From assembly GCA_947179155.2 (NCBI GenBank), contig OX359280.1, positions 14,910,001 through 14,974,000 on the forward strand: 64,000 bases of DNA. The letters are read 5' to 3'. This document shows positions 49,101 to 56,950 of this stretch, piece after piece (the stretch's first letter is position 1; each line of letters opens with the position of its first letter). A model generated the notes under the pieces. It did not search any database, was not told where the DNA came from, and saw only the letters and a program-made list of their open reading frames with translations. A program made the translations under genes and the position numbers. This DNA comes from Hedera helix (Eukaryota; Streptophyta; Magnoliopsida; Apiales; Araliaceae).

Positions 49101-49272
49101 AACAAACCCTATTCGAGTAAAGCAAAAGAAACACAATAATTTCATATCCAGCTCACTACGCACAAGCAGTAATCATTTATATATAAAAAAAAATAAGATG
49201 AAACTAAAAACATAAGAAGATAAAGAGAGAGAAACTCACAGCAGGAAAGCGGGTATCGAGCTTCTTCCTCAT
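22274..49272 (-). CDS. NF-YC11: NC2-alpha / Dr1-associated corepressor (DRAP1, NF-YC11), six coding exons
   Basis: Subunit of the nuclear NC2 complex. In the family it pairs with NC2-beta (Dr1) through histone folds, clamps TBP on promoter DNA and blocks TFIIA/TFIIB entry, repressing (sometimes activating) RNA polymerase II transcription. Coding exons on the minus strand: 49240-49272, 40320-40392, 40133-40226, 33793-33909, 33593-33650, 22274-22765. They join without frame breaks to 288 residues, close to the Arabidopsis protein as I recall it. Residues 1 to about 85 are the histone fold: RKKLDTRFP, ARIKKIMQADEDVGKIAMAV, LELFLQDLCDRTYDIT, GAKTVSSLHL, YNVFDFLREVV. Then KVPDYGHS, an acidic motif EEVNDSDEE, an RG tract (GRGRGRG...) near 133-150, and the C-terminus EEYPGWSISEIDKMAIDP...DEDDEDYDEEG. 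All introns have GT-AG ends. Introns 1, 3 and 5 are 8.8, 6.2 and 10.8 kb and full of transposons. Confidence 0.95.
23034..23416. mobile_element. hAT-type MITE (intron 5 of NC2-alpha)
   Basis: Terminal inverted repeats start CAGTGTTTTAAAAATCTCCG and end CTTTTAAAACACTG. The 383-bp element is flanked by 8-bp near-duplicates TTTACTAT (23026-23033) and TTTAATAT (23417-23424). Many GGCGGCCTAGG-like palindromes lie inside. No coding capacity. Confidence 0.82.
23417..24069. other. Intron 5 segment, no recognisable feature
   Basis: A 79-codon minus ORF (23625-23386) runs into the MITE and has no domain I recognise. The rest looks like decayed repeat sequence. Nothing else is seen. Confidence 0.4.
24070..24780 (-). 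pseudogene. 3' end of a LINE (non-LTR) element remnant
   Basis: On the minus strand, 24725-24471 encodes FLDCWGKEWLCPASVEVLL, like the zinc-binding region after the reverse transcriptase of plant L1 elements (zf-RVT). The downstream 3' region ends in A/G-rich sequence near 24090-24110, as LINE tails do. Frame changes are present. The LINE call rests on this short match only. Confidence 0.5.
24781..25994. other. Intron 5 segment, no recognisable feature
   Basis: No coding or repeat structure is certain. A phrase at about 25690-25790 (ATTCGGGTGTGTG ... ATTCGGGTGCGGCAAGGATA) recurs in altered form at about 36445-36530, so it is part of a dispersed repeat. Confidence 0.4.
26138..26570. mobile_element. 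hAT-type MITE nested in the Stowaway-like element
   Basis: Inverted repeats CAATGTTTTTAAAATCGGAC and, on the other strand, CAAAGTTGTTAAAACCGGAC match at 17 of 20. A perfect 8-bp target duplication GCTTACAA lies at 26130-26137 and 26571-26578. The inside is rich in ACCGGT/GGACCGG palindromes. Confidence 0.88.
26598..27060. mobile_element. Probable second nested MITE (GGGGCTGTTT type)
   Basis: It starts near GGGGCTGTTTAATGGCACC and ends near ATCAAATGCCACCTAAAAAC. The arms share TGTTTGATAAAA-like blocks in opposite orientation. Its removal would restore the Stowaway arm. Ends and TSD are not resolved. Confidence 0.4.
27155..27777. other. Intron 5 segment with a (CT)n run
   Basis: A CT dinucleotide run lies at 27311-27334. 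A GC-rich patch at 27540-27640 repeats GTGCACCCC-type words. No gene seen. Confidence 0.5.
27778..28043 (-). repeat. 3' LTR of the minus-strand gypsy-type element
   Basis: 266 bp, diverged from 32982-33279 by many substitutions and indels, which suggests an old insertion. Confidence 0.6.
28440..29160 (-). pseudogene. Gag/protease remnant of the minus-strand gypsy-type element
   Basis: Stops and frame changes break the sequence. Visible motifs are a CCHC knuckle (CYNCRGFGQMSFEC; no His at the usual spot, where FGQM replaces GH) and CSLIIDIGSC, like the plant gypsy protease CSLIIDGGSC. A diverged paralogue of 28080-29160 lies at 35930-36440 plus 38640-38920. Confidence 0.55.
29769..30047 (+). 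pseudogene. C-terminal end of a gypsy Pol/polyprotein
   Basis: The open stretch includes WGDPIQVPIGPVTRAQAKRF and ELIQEMWANQ, the familiar tail (GPxTRAxAKxF...LIQxxWA) of plant gypsy polyproteins, ending shortly before an LTR-like repeat. No upstream integrase or RT was found. Confidence 0.7.
30053..30762 (+). repeat. LTR-like direct repeat A
   Basis: 710 bp, starts GATTTTCAGACTTGC and ends ...CTTATCAG. Pairs with 32085-32782. Contains several CACCCCGGCGC-like repeats at its start and CAATCGTCGATTGT in the middle. Confidence 0.65.
31490..32070 (+). pseudogene. Gypsy Gag capsid remnant (Retrotrans_gag)
   Basis: The ORF 31490-31867 encodes EWVFDCHKYSEPKKVQLAAT and FTDYVVTWWDQLKTGRRRCG, the classic plant gypsy capsid core. 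It stops at TAG (31865-31867), but similar sequence continues past it (LKQGSRSVEDYHKEMEV) to about 32060. The N-terminal part is Glu/Ile/Gly-rich low complexity. Confidence 0.8.
32085..32782 (+). repeat. LTR-like direct repeat B
   Basis: 698 bp, diverged copy of 30053-30762; starts GATTTTCAGACTTGC, ends CATTATCAG. Confidence 0.65.
32982..33279 (-). repeat. 5' LTR of the minus-strand gypsy-type element
   Basis: 298 bp. The minus-strand start is TGTAGGATGAGCCC. A TTTGGTATCAAAGC primer site (minus strand) follows it immediately at 32979-32966. Confidence 0.6.
33593..33650 (-). CDS. NF-YC11: NC2-alpha exon 5
   Basis: Acceptor TCTGCCAG. Encodes KVAAEEVNDSDEESKRSRM; EVNDSDEE is the conserved acidic linker. 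Ends in phase 0 at donor GTAAGA. Intron 4 between exons 4 and 5 is only 142 bp. Confidence 0.93.
33793..33909 (-). CDS. NF-YC11: NC2-alpha exon 4
   Basis: Acceptor ATATTCAG. Encodes KHCVQNYNVFDFLREVVSK, then VPDYGHSEAAGDDANMTKRR. The donor is GTTCAA, a GT with poor match beyond it. It was chosen because it keeps the frame and gives the family-like KRRK junction. Confidence 0.88.
33910..35760. other. Intron 3 segment, decayed repeats
   Basis: No gene is seen. A block at about 34440-34700 (GAGGAGAAAGACAGAG ... AAGATGAACTGA) has a diverged relative at about 38430-38540, so it belongs to a dispersed repeat. Short A-runs occur. Confidence 0.4.
35780..36460 (-). pseudogene. Fragment of a second copy of the minus-strand gypsy-type element
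   Basis: It is similar over several hundred bases to 28080-28620 (shared GAGCTTCAAATTTGGCATGT-like and ATCACATA-like phrases). The remainder of the same copy lies at 38640-38920 beyond the Helitron and flanking sequence. LTR-like sequence with AATTCTCACACAAATA lies at 35809-35824. Confidence 0.5.
36578..38081 (+). mobile_element. Non-autonomous Helitron
   Basis: The 5' end is TCTATAATATAAAACAGAG preceded by A (36577). The 3' end has a hairpin (ATGCCTTCAGGCACG, 38055-38069), then GGTTATCC and CTAG (38078-38081), followed by T (38082). TC...CTRR ends, a subterminal hairpin and an A|T host site are the Helitron signature. 1504 bp, no Rep/helicase ORF. Inside are about three 40-bp repeats (CAACATCCAACGGCC type, 36620-36700), an AAT-rich tract and an extra terminator-like hairpin at 37362-37377. 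Confidence 0.8.
36820..37147. repeat. AAT/ATT-rich tract with a long imperfect palindrome
   Basis: Runs of AAT, AAG and ATT triplets. Sequence at about 36955-37015 is approximately the reverse complement of 37020-37085 (AATAGTAATAATAAT with ATTACTATTCTTATTA), so it can fold into a large hairpin. The Asn-repeat ORF read here is an artefact. Confidence 0.7.
38960..39060. repeat. Short tandem duplication in a MITE-like patch
   Basis: AGGCGACACTTAGTCCTCCA occurs twice (about 38977 and 39007), followed by GGCTAGGCTAGG. It resembles the CCTAGGCGG-rich MITE at 23034-23416. Confidence 0.55.
39061..40132. other. Intron 3 distal segment, no recognisable feature
   Basis: A TA run lies at about 39495-39510. 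GC-richer sequence at 39140-39270 looks like a retroelement fragment but cannot be assigned. Confidence 0.35.
40133..40226 (-). CDS. NF-YC11: NC2-alpha exon 3
   Basis: Follows a 93-bp intron with acceptor AATGCAG. Encodes KALELFLQDLCDRTYDIT and LQRGAKTVSSLHL, the central histone-fold helix. Ends in phase 2 at donor GTAAGT. Confidence 0.95.
40320..40392 (-). CDS. NF-YC11: NC2-alpha exon 2
   Basis: Acceptor TTACCAG, then ARIKKIMQADEDVGKIAMAV and PVLV. Ends in phase 1 at donor GTGAGT. This is the first long helix region of the histone fold. Confidence 0.95.
40393..41235. other. Intron 1 segment adjoining exon 2
   Basis: No gene is seen. A C-rich patch lies at 41004-41040. Confidence 0.4.
41242..41815. 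repeat. Two tandem copies of a ~286-bp unit
   Basis: GAAAAACTTCAGACAGAGAA starts near 41249 and again near 41535, an offset of 286. The copies share the remainder, including ACCCATCAAAYGATAA and TTCAAAAATTTGTCTA, with substitutions and small indels. Non-coding. Confidence 0.85.
41816..42899. other. Intron 1 segment, no recognisable feature
   Basis: T-rich run at 41978-42002. Words such as ATGTCCGACACTCGACACTC (42606-42625) hint at dispersed repeats. No gene. Confidence 0.35.
42900..44343. mobile_element. Mutator-like non-autonomous element with ~160-bp inverted repeats
   Basis: GGCAAAACTAGCTTTTACCC at 42900 pairs with the inverted right end (GGCAAAACTAGTTTTTACCC, from 44342). Pairing continues about 160 bp on each side (shared CCCCACTGTACTTGTC and AATTATTTGGACRGAA). 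Flanks AAAACAAAT (42891-42899) and TAAACAAAT (44344-44352) are a 9-bp TSD with one mismatch. Inside are a tandem repeat (43101-43440) and a GC-richer block (43590-44040) unlike the rest, possibly captured host sequence. No transposase. Confidence 0.8.
43140..43450. repeat. About three tandem copies of a ~117-bp unit in the Mutator-like element
   Basis: GTTCACAAAATC starts each copy (about 43166, 43268 and 43378), followed by CTACAACAATAACACCAAAA and AAAGAATCACAATCGGATTG. Copies differ by substitutions and T-run length. Confidence 0.75.
45330..45560. repeat. About four diverged tandem copies of a 65-75-bp unit
   Basis: TTATAATGC...TTCAT...ATGTCTAGAGTAGAA recurs near 45340, 45400, 45460 and 45515 with decay. 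Lies just downstream of the LTR TATA box. Confidence 0.65.
47494..48333. mobile_element. hAT-type non-autonomous element (840 bp) in the LTR
   Basis: Inverted ends TAGGGGTGCACA and TGTGCACCCCTA, with a perfect 8-bp target duplication GCGAGTAT (47486-47493 and 48334-48341). The subterminal regions are rich in AACCGAACCG/CGGTTTGGT words. No ORF. Confidence 0.9.
48362..49239. other. Intron 1 segment next to exon 1
   Basis: AT-rich with a poly-T run near 48602-48625. The small minus ORF 49163-48945 has no domain. Nothing else seen. Confidence 0.4.
49240..49272 (-). CDS. NF-YC11: NC2-alpha exon 1 (start codon)
   Basis: ATG at 49272-49270. Encodes MRKKLDTRFPA, the conserved N-terminus. Ends in phase 0 before donor GTGAGT (49239-49234). 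Confidence 0.93.
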
Positions 49273-49620
49273 GGTGTCAGATTTGGACCATTAAAGACTA
49301 AAAAAAATGACAGAGAAGAGGCCAAAAACTGAGTGTCTGGTCAAAATCTAATCTAATCTAATCTATAAGTTGCAGAAACAAATTAATTACTTCAATCATC
49401 ATCGTCGTCAAATCATCAATTTATAATTGATCGTAGAGGAATAAACCCTTACAGATCCGATGCGGAGCAACAGAAAGAAATTTTGGTTCGCAAAAATATA
49501 TCGGTCCGTACGACTTTGACAGTTTTTTTCTACCTTAAAAAAAATAATAAAAGGAAAAATACGTAATACCAAAAAATAAATAAATACTCTTATTTCCAAA
49601 AGATGTAATTAGTGATTAAA
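49273..49620 (-). promoter_or_regulatory. Likely 5' untranslated region and proximal promoter of NC2-alpha
   Basis: Sequence directly upstream of the ATG (minus strand), with a C/T-rich stretch (TTTTTGGCCTCTTCTCTGTC, 49325-49306) and a tandem AGATT repeat (49347-49367). No clear TATA box was identified, so the start site is unknown. Confidence 0.4.
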
Positions 49621-50288
49621 GTATGTCTGGGAATGCGGAATCTAATTAGTGATTTTAATTATTGTTTTTTATTTATAATTATCTTTTAAAATTAGTTTGT
49701 GTTTAGTAAAAAAACTATTTAAACTAATAAAAAGTATTTGGTATAATAAAATTTGATTATTATTTATTTCAAGTCTAAATTACTAAAAAGAAAAAATTCT
49801 AAAAGAAAAGATAAGTAATTTATCAACCAAGTGCGTAACAAGGATAGTATAAATAATGGTTTATTATGTCAATTATTAATATAATTAATTAAATATAAAA
49901 GATGTGCCGTTTTCAAATTCGGGTTCTATAACCTCGAGTTTAATGCTCACAATCAAATATATAAATGACATCTAAAAACATAATTTTCATTAAAATTAGC
50001 GGAATAATACATAATTATTCCTTATAAAAAGATAATACAATCTCAAGATCTTCTAACATTAATATAATCAATATATATATATTAAATATTCACAAAAGAT
50101 TTACAATATCAAAATAAATATTAAACAATAAACTTATAGTATACAATTCTACTATTTGGCTTTTTCATTGCCCTTGTCTTTCTTGGAGCACCCAGGCTTA
50201 ACTGAAAAATAGTTCATGATATAACAAGGGTGAACAACTAGTTTGCTCAGCAAGTTTAAGAACAATAATTACAAGAATGATATATCAT
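49621..50288 (-). repeat. AT-rich DNA with an inverted LTR fragment
   Basis: On the minus strand 50254-50202 reads CTTGCTGAGC ... TATTTTTCAG, the same block seen at 1-50 and 46561-46610. It is followed by TTAAGCCTGGGTGCTCC. Only this fragment of the LTR is recognisable. Confidence 0.45.
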
Positions 50289-51337
50289 GATTGCTTATTT
50301 TGCATTTCACCATCTATGTTGCTTGTAGTCAAGTTGATGGGTGACATTTTAAATGTCAAATATGAGAAAAATGCAAGTATTGTGCATGTATAGGTGAATA
50401 TGTATACATATATTGGTGTATATATATATATGGATGCTTATATAATTATATAGGACATAAAAATAAAGTCAAATTGGAGTAATTAAATATCAAATCCCAA
50501 AATTTGGACTCAACATGGATGTGAAGCTTGCTTGTTGGTGAATTTTGAGTGTAAAATGGTTCAAACAACCCCCAATCACCCTAGTCATTCATATAGTCAA
50601 TCAAATAGTCATTCAAATGGTCATTCAAAGCATTAGTAAGCAATATTAGAGCCTTAATGAACTAATATTAGTTGATTAAGAAAGCTAATGGTGAAATCCT
50701 AGAGTTCTATAAATAAGAATGTCCAACACTTGTGCAAATGTTGGTTCATTTGTTTCATTCACTAAAATTTAGAGAGCAAAAGTTATAGAGAGAAGCTAGA
50801 GCATTTGTGAGAGTTCTAGAGAAGCAAACACTTTGAGTGTCACTAAGGGTGGGTAATTTTTGGTCCATACAAGAAGATCAAGAAGGAGTACCAACCATTT
50901 TCAAAAAGAAGATCACATAAAAGGTTAAAAGTTTTTTTAACCTTGATCTTTTTATTTTAGAGGTTATATATAATGTATGATATGTATATGATGTATGTAG
51001 AGTCATAAAATATGATGGTCTAGCAACTAATGCGTATAGCATCATGTTTATCATGTTTGAACCAATCGAATCAATGACTTATGAAGCTAGTTTTCATTCT
51101 GTCCTTGTAAGCAATTTTAAGCCTACTTTCATTTGAAATTTGGATTTGTAATATAAAGAGAAGTTGTAGAGAGGAAAATTATGATAATGGATTTAAGAAT
51201 CACCCCAAAATATTTTGAAATGAAGAAGTTATGACAGTTTTAGTAAATGAGGGTCAGACAGTCCTCAAATTAGGGTTTTTGAAATTTTATACCACCACCG
51301 CAACGGTGGAAACCACTGCCATAGCGGTCAAACACAC

Positions 51338-53633
51338 TGTAGACACCCAAATTTTGCACTTTTGTACTAACCCTGACAGGAGGGCAAAATCGTCATTTGA
51401 CCCGACATGCGAAAAGGAAGGTGGACCCCAACACGAAGCCACCCCAACGATTTACGGTCAGAGCCGCCACAACGGACAACGAGCATTCGGTCACTTGAGG
51501 CAAGGCAAACAGTTAATCCAGAAAACCTGAGTTGATCACAAAAGGCGACTAATGGCCACTACGCTTACGATGTTCGGGGGTCTCGCTCCCCGGTGAGCGA
51601 GCGGCTGCCCAGCTCGCCGGTGAGCTGGCGGGGGGGTAGGGGGCAGCGCCCCCTGAAAGCCAGGCACAATTATCAAATTCTATATCAAGTCGCAGCCCTC
51701 CGAACTAACCTCCCAGAACAATATGGCACGTTTTCCAGGGATTTCCGGATCGCAAAAATACAGCCTTCCGAAATAATACCGCAGAAATTGGCGAATTAAG
51801 ACCGCGCGGCACGGAAATCAAGAAAAGCAAGCCGGACAGCCGCGGATGCACCTGCGGCCACCGACAAAGGGGCAGGCTCGCGGCTCGAGGACGGCACACG
51901 ACAGCCGAGGTTCGGCGCGGACGGCTGCCGAGCCCAGCCGCAGATGCACCTGCGGTCAGCCGCAGATGCACCTGCGGCTGGTCTCGGCAGTCTATTAAGC
52001 GTCCAGATCTGCGTCCGAGAAGAAAAAAAAGAAGAAAAAAGAAAGGAAAAGAGAGAGAGAAATACGCGAGGGAGAGAGAGAGGAGCTCGGTTTTGGCTTG
52101 TATGGAGTAGAAATCTTTGTTCTTTTGCTAGATAGTTGTATACTCTTGTCGTTAGGCTCACTTTGTGGAATATAAAGCTTCATTTGGTTCATTGCAAGGT
52201 GAAAGAGGAGTGTGTTCTTGGGTTTTTTTGTGTTATTATTAGTATAATGTTGTGATTGGGTTTATTTGATTTAGTTTATTGTTATATATTGATAATGATC
52301 CGTGGATTAGGGGTTGTTAGTGAGGTTTCCATCGGAAAGTAACTCCTCCTAACGCCCCGATGACATCCATACGGTGATTGTTCGTTCGTTATGATGTTAA
52401 GTAATGTGTATTGTTGATTTGGGCGATATTTGGGTTGTATAATGTGATAGCCAATGTCTAGATCTTGTTAGATTTGTTTAGTATTGGTTGTGTTGTGATG
52501 GGATGATTGTGAGCCTAGGGGGGAGATCCTCGTGATCGAACCCCGATGATGGACGTTTTGGCATATGTAATCGTGGCATAGGGTCCGTAGCGTTGTATTT
52601 GTAATATCGGGCCTTAACGCGATATCAATCGTGTTCGGGTTAAGGCCTTGTGATAATAAAAAATATGTGATTGTGGGTGTTTGGGGCTGTCTGGATGGCT
52701 CACATGCCCGTGGATAGCCCCGACACGTTATGGATGCTTGTTTTAATTTACGACACAAAAAATGATTTTCAAAATAAGGCAAATAATGAAGATTTTGTAA
52801 AAGTGATCAAATCTAGGATATTAGACTCACGAGGTTTAAAGGTTAAGTGTTTTGGCAAACTTTAATCCATGGTTGATGAAAAGGCTTTAATTTGTTTTAA
52901 AATGTCACAAAAAATGATTTAGCAAATAAACAAATGTTTTCATTAAACTTTGTGCATAGGGTTAAAGAGTTCTAGAAGTTGCCCTCATTTTATTTATATT
53001 AACTGTTAGAAGGCAATGTATAGTCTCGATTCCTATTTGACAAAAGTTTAAAACTATTGTTTTCTAAAAATGACATCTAAATAAAAAACCTCAACGCTTT
53101 CGAAATTAAAATCAATCTTTCTGATAAAAAGCGAAGCCTCGTCATTTGGGTCAAAGAACGTCTAAAACACTTTCTAGATAAACACTTTTGCCGTATAAAA
53201 ATCCAAACAAAACTCACCACAAACGTTCATTTAGGCACACACACACACACACACACATTTTAGGATTTAAAAGGATAGGAAAACATCGAGATTGCGGTAA
53301 CCGTTTTCACGGAAGTCGGGGGGTGCCTAACACCTTCCCCTCGCTTAAGCAAGCCCCCGAACTCTATGAATCTCGGTTTGCGGACCAATTAATCAGAGTC
53401 ACATATGAGCCAACGATTACGAAAACTGAATTCGGATGAGTTGGTACATCCATTTTAAATATACCAACTGGCGACTCTGGTCAATTGGCTCATCATGAAA
53501 TCGACATTTCAAACCCCGTCGACACTAAGCCGACCCTTTTCAAAAACACATTTAATTCAAAAGGCTAAAATTGGAAAGGGACATTTTTAAATAATAAAAA
53601 AAAAACGAGACGACGAAAATCCCGGCGTCGACA
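51338..53633 (+). repeat. 5' LTR of the TR-GAG element
   Basis: 2296 bp. Contains GC-rich palindromes (CCGCAGATGCACCTGCGG at 51942-51959 and 51960-51977, and a variant near 51842), a CA run at 53237-53255, and GGTGAGC-type inverted repeats near 51590-51630. ORFs in it also occur in the 3' copy and are not genes. Confidence 0.95.
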
Positions 53634-53635
53634 GC

Positions 53636-53654
53636 TGGCGACTCCGCTGGGGAC
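53636..53654 (+). other. Primer binding site of the TR-GAG element
   Basis: TGGCGACTCCGCTGGGGAC starts two bases after the 5' LTR. It is the PBS form I associate with Tat/Ogre-type elements (tRNA-Arg reported for Ogre). The tRNA match was not checked. Confidence 0.75.
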
Positions 53655-54439
53655 ATTAGAGGGCTTAAGCCGCATTTTAAATCTCGATGTCTTACTATCC
53701 TTTAAAAATTCAAAAATGTGTGTGCTTTATTTACGTCGATTTACCTTTTGTGTGCGTATGAATGAATGTGCGAGATTTGTGATTGCGTTATCTTTACGAA
53801 TGCTTTATTTTAATGCCATCATTTGCATACGGTGAGGTACGATGAATGTATGATTGAATGTATGTTGAGCAGTTCCTCCTCCTGAGGCAAACCCGTCGGA
53901 TGTGGATTACTGGACTCAAAGGGGTGCTCCCCGGCGAGGCTCAGGAAAAGCATCCACTCAGATCCAATCCAATTGAAAGATCGGATTTATTCCTTTCTAG
54001 TATGTTGCGAAGATCTGGGAACCTTCATGCCGAAAAGCCCGCGAGAGTAACTTAGGGTAGGTCAGCCTCAGATAAACCCAACGCGTGGGAAGTCTCTTCA
54101 TACCCTTTTACGCTTTACACACGTGATATCGTACTTCAGTCAATCATTTTGTACCGCCTGCTTTTGCCAAAAAAAAAAAAAAAAAAATACTAACCTCTGT
54201 TTTACAGGGACAGCTTGGAGAGCATCATAATTGCACACTGTCATACGTTGGTTAAAATAAAGGGATACTGACCCTGTGTTTGCAGGAAAAGATTACAAAA
54301 ACTCAAAAACACAAAAATATTTGCTTTAGCATGCATCCACTAGTGTCATTTCCCGAAACTAAACTTCGGTTGTTTTATACGCAGGATTGCTCCCCAAACC
54401 CGTCTCCGATCTAAGAAAGCCAGAGAATTAACAGTCGAG

Positions 54440-55576
54440 ATGGCTGAGAACCCTAATCCTGATCTGGCTCCCGTATCTCGGGAAGAGTTCAATGCTGTAA
54501 AAAATCAAATGACAGAGCTGACTATGTTGCTCAAAGAGCATTTCAAACTGAAGGCAGGGCCACAGCTCGAGGACCCGGCGGGGCCATCATCCCAAGGAAA
54601 CGCACTGACCCCAGAAACTCCAAAAGTAGAGCTACCAAAGCAAGTCATTATCATCCCTGAAGACGAGGTAGCCAGTGGGGTTAGTAAGAAAATAAAGCAG
54701 ATGGAAGAGGCCATCAAAACGATGAAGGGGATCGGGTCGTATGGCAGTGTTAACTATTCCGACCTGTGCATCTTTCCGGGAACCAGATACCCCGAGAAGT
54801 TCAAGATCCCCGAATTTGAAAAGTATAACGGGTCGGGGGATCCTTACACGCATCTGAAAGTCTACATCGGAGAACTTGGGGCATATGCTGAGGACGAGTC
54901 ATTGAGAATGCAGTTATTCCAGAAAAGCCTGACAGGGGAGGCTAGGACATGGTATGCGAGATTGGATAATGTTAAGATCCACAACTGGGAAGAGCTGGCC
55001 CACACCTTTTTAACACAATACAGCTTTCAATCCCAAATGGCCCCGGACCGATACCAGATGACAAAGATCAGGAAGCAGACCAATGAATCCTTCAGAGATT
55101 ATGCTCAACGGTGGAGAGGGATGGCTGCCCAAGTGAACCCTCCAATGGATGAGGCTGAGATGGTGATGACCTTCATAGACATACAGGAGGCTCCTTATTA
55201 CGAAAGAGTATTGGCTGGATTAGGCAAACCTTTTTCAGAGATGATCAAACACGGGGAGATGGCAGAAATGGGGTTAAAGTCAGGAAAGATCCGAGACTTC
55301 ACGGCTCTTGAGGCTGTTGCTGAGCAAATCCAAAGTGGAAACTATGACAGTTCTTCCCAGAGACCACAGGAGAGAAAAGAGGAGGATGTGTCCCTGGTCT
55401 TGCAAGGGCTATCTGGGAAAACAGTGACCAACCCTCCTGTCCGCATGCAAAGGAATGAGCCCCCGCGTCAATCAAATTTCAACAATCCAAGGTACGAGGG
55501 GCAGAGGAGAGCTAAAAAATGGCCAACGACATTGAGATCACCGCAAAGGGAGCATGACCATCGACAAATGGATTGA
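54440..55576 (+). CDS. Gag protein of the TR-GAG element
   Basis: Intact 378-codon ORF, starts ATGGCTGAGAACCCTAATC. A Ser/Glu/Pro-rich lead contains SREEFNAVKNQMTELTMLLK (coiled coil). The capsid core runs from about 120 to 310 (PGTRYPEKFKIPEFEKYNGS, SLTGEARTWYARLDNVKIHN, MTKIRKQTNESFRDYAQRWR), the Tat/Ogre version of Retrotrans_gag. It ends in a basic stretch (NPRYEGQRRAKKWPT) with no zinc knuckle, then stops where Ogre gag-pol would continue. Keeping this frame open while pol is gone suggests Gag function is used. A poly-A run at 54170-54187 lies in the leader. Confidence 0.9.
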   Translation: MAENPNPDLAPVSREEFNAVKNQMTELTMLLKEHFKLKAGPQLEDPAGPSSQGNALTPETPKVELPKQVIIIPEDEVASGVSKKIKQMEEAIKTMKGIGSYGSVNYSDLCIFPGTRYPEKFKIPEFEKYNGSGDPYTHLKVYIGELGAYAEDESLRMQLFQKSLTGEARTWYARLDNVKIHNWEELAHTFLTQYSFQSQMAPDRYQMTKIRKQTNESFRDYAQRWRGMAAQVNPPMDEAEMVMTFIDIQEAPYYERVLAGLGKPFSEMIKHGEMAEMGLKSGKIRDFTALEAVAEQIQSGNYDSSSQRPQERKEEDVSLVLQGLSGKTVTNPPVRMQRNEPPRQSNFNNPRYEGQRRAKKWPTTLRSPQREHDHRQMD

Positions 55577-56460
55577 CGAGCTCACAACCAAGAAAAAAAA
55601 AAAAAAAAGGAAAAAGAAAAGCAATCTTGTGTGTTATCAGGCCTGAACTACGAAAGACCTGATCTCCTCTTCCTATAGGAGTACGTAGGCAGCCACTTTG
55701 GCGCGGTCTAATCTTTGCAAAAATTCTATAGAATCCTTCGATGGTTTTACAGTTAACGATCAATGACTCAGACAAACCTGTTCTCCTGTCAACCCATCGG
55801 AGTGCACTTCCTACCTGATCAAAAGCAAAGGATTTTGGGTTTCCAACATTTCATCGGCCCACCTGTCAGAAACACCACGAAGCAATGACCTTGACAACAA
55901 TCAGGACTGGGGCAATGTTGAAATCGATGACGACTCGACACTGGGGCATTCATCAACCATCCATGGAAAGGTAGTGCGCAATTTAACATCTATGGTACGA
56001 TCTCATCAGCGTACAATAACATCATCAGAGCTGTACGATCAATTGGTCCTTTCCAGTCAGAGCTCTTTCAGAATACGAGGACCCACAGGTAAGATACAAC
56101 TCATCTCAGTTATTTATTTCTTTCCTGTCTTCATGTACATATATTAAGACTGTACATAGTTTAACTCTAACATTACTTTTGGAAAGAGAAAATTTTATTT
56201 GACTTGTTAGGAATCGAATTAATTCTGACAAGCATCTGTGGAGCAGACTCGTGAGTATAATTAGATGATTAAAACTGATCAACCTATTAAAACTGTACAA
56301 AGACCTGATTTCGAAGTGTCGTTCGAAGCAGAATCCACCTCATAGGCAAGTCTGCACTTTGCGTTTGCGCCAACTTTCAGATGTGGGGTATAAAGCTATG
56401 ACGATAAGGATGACAGTTGATGCAGAGTCGGAAGATAAATAAAAGTGAACCAAATGTCTC
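55577..56460 (+). other. Non-coding region after gag
   Basis: No pol motifs in any frame. A-rich run near 55591-55618. ORFs are short and unrecognised. Confidence 0.6.
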
Positions 56461-56950
56461 GAATCGTGGCCTGAATTATTCGAGCAATTAAGCCTGAGGG
56501 GTGTCTTTACACTTGGCGCCCTAAAGTCATCTGATTTGGGAGTCGCCGGCCCAACACTCGTTACATGGGTAATTCAGAGCCTAAGAAAACGAGCATTACA
56601 GCTGCAGAGACCTGAGCAGATTCGAATCGTGGCAAGGGTTATTCGAGTAATTAAGCCTGAAGGGTGTCTCTACACCTGGTGCCCTAAAGTCGTCTGATTT
56701 GGGAGTCACCGGCCCCAACGCTCGCTACATGGGTAACTCAAGCCTAAGAAAACGAATCTTGCACAAGGTCAGACGAGGAATGAATGCAGTAAACCACCTA
56801 ACTTGTATCGAAGCGTGGCCTCTGTTACTCGAGCAAGTAAACCCGAAGGGGTGTCTTTACACCTAATGCCCTAAAGCCGCCTGGTTTGGGAGTCATTGGT
56901 CCAAAGCTCGTTAAATGGGTAACTCTGAATAGCCTAAGAAAACGAGACAA
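56461..56950 (+). repeat. Three tandem copies of a 160-190-bp unit
   Basis: Copies start at 56461, 56624 and 56810 with GAATCGTGGC-like sequence, then TAAGCCTGAGGGGTGTCTTT and GGGAGTCGCCGGCCC-like words, ending CCTAAGAAAACGA. Spacing 163 and 186 bp. Confidence 0.85.

Noticed and set aside
51593..52192. Overlapping ORFs in the TR-GAG LTR (68, 88, 121, 63 and 65 codons), repeated at 60766-61365
   Set aside because: They overlap each other on both strands in a GC-rich LTR segment and appear in both LTRs; no domain or family seen.
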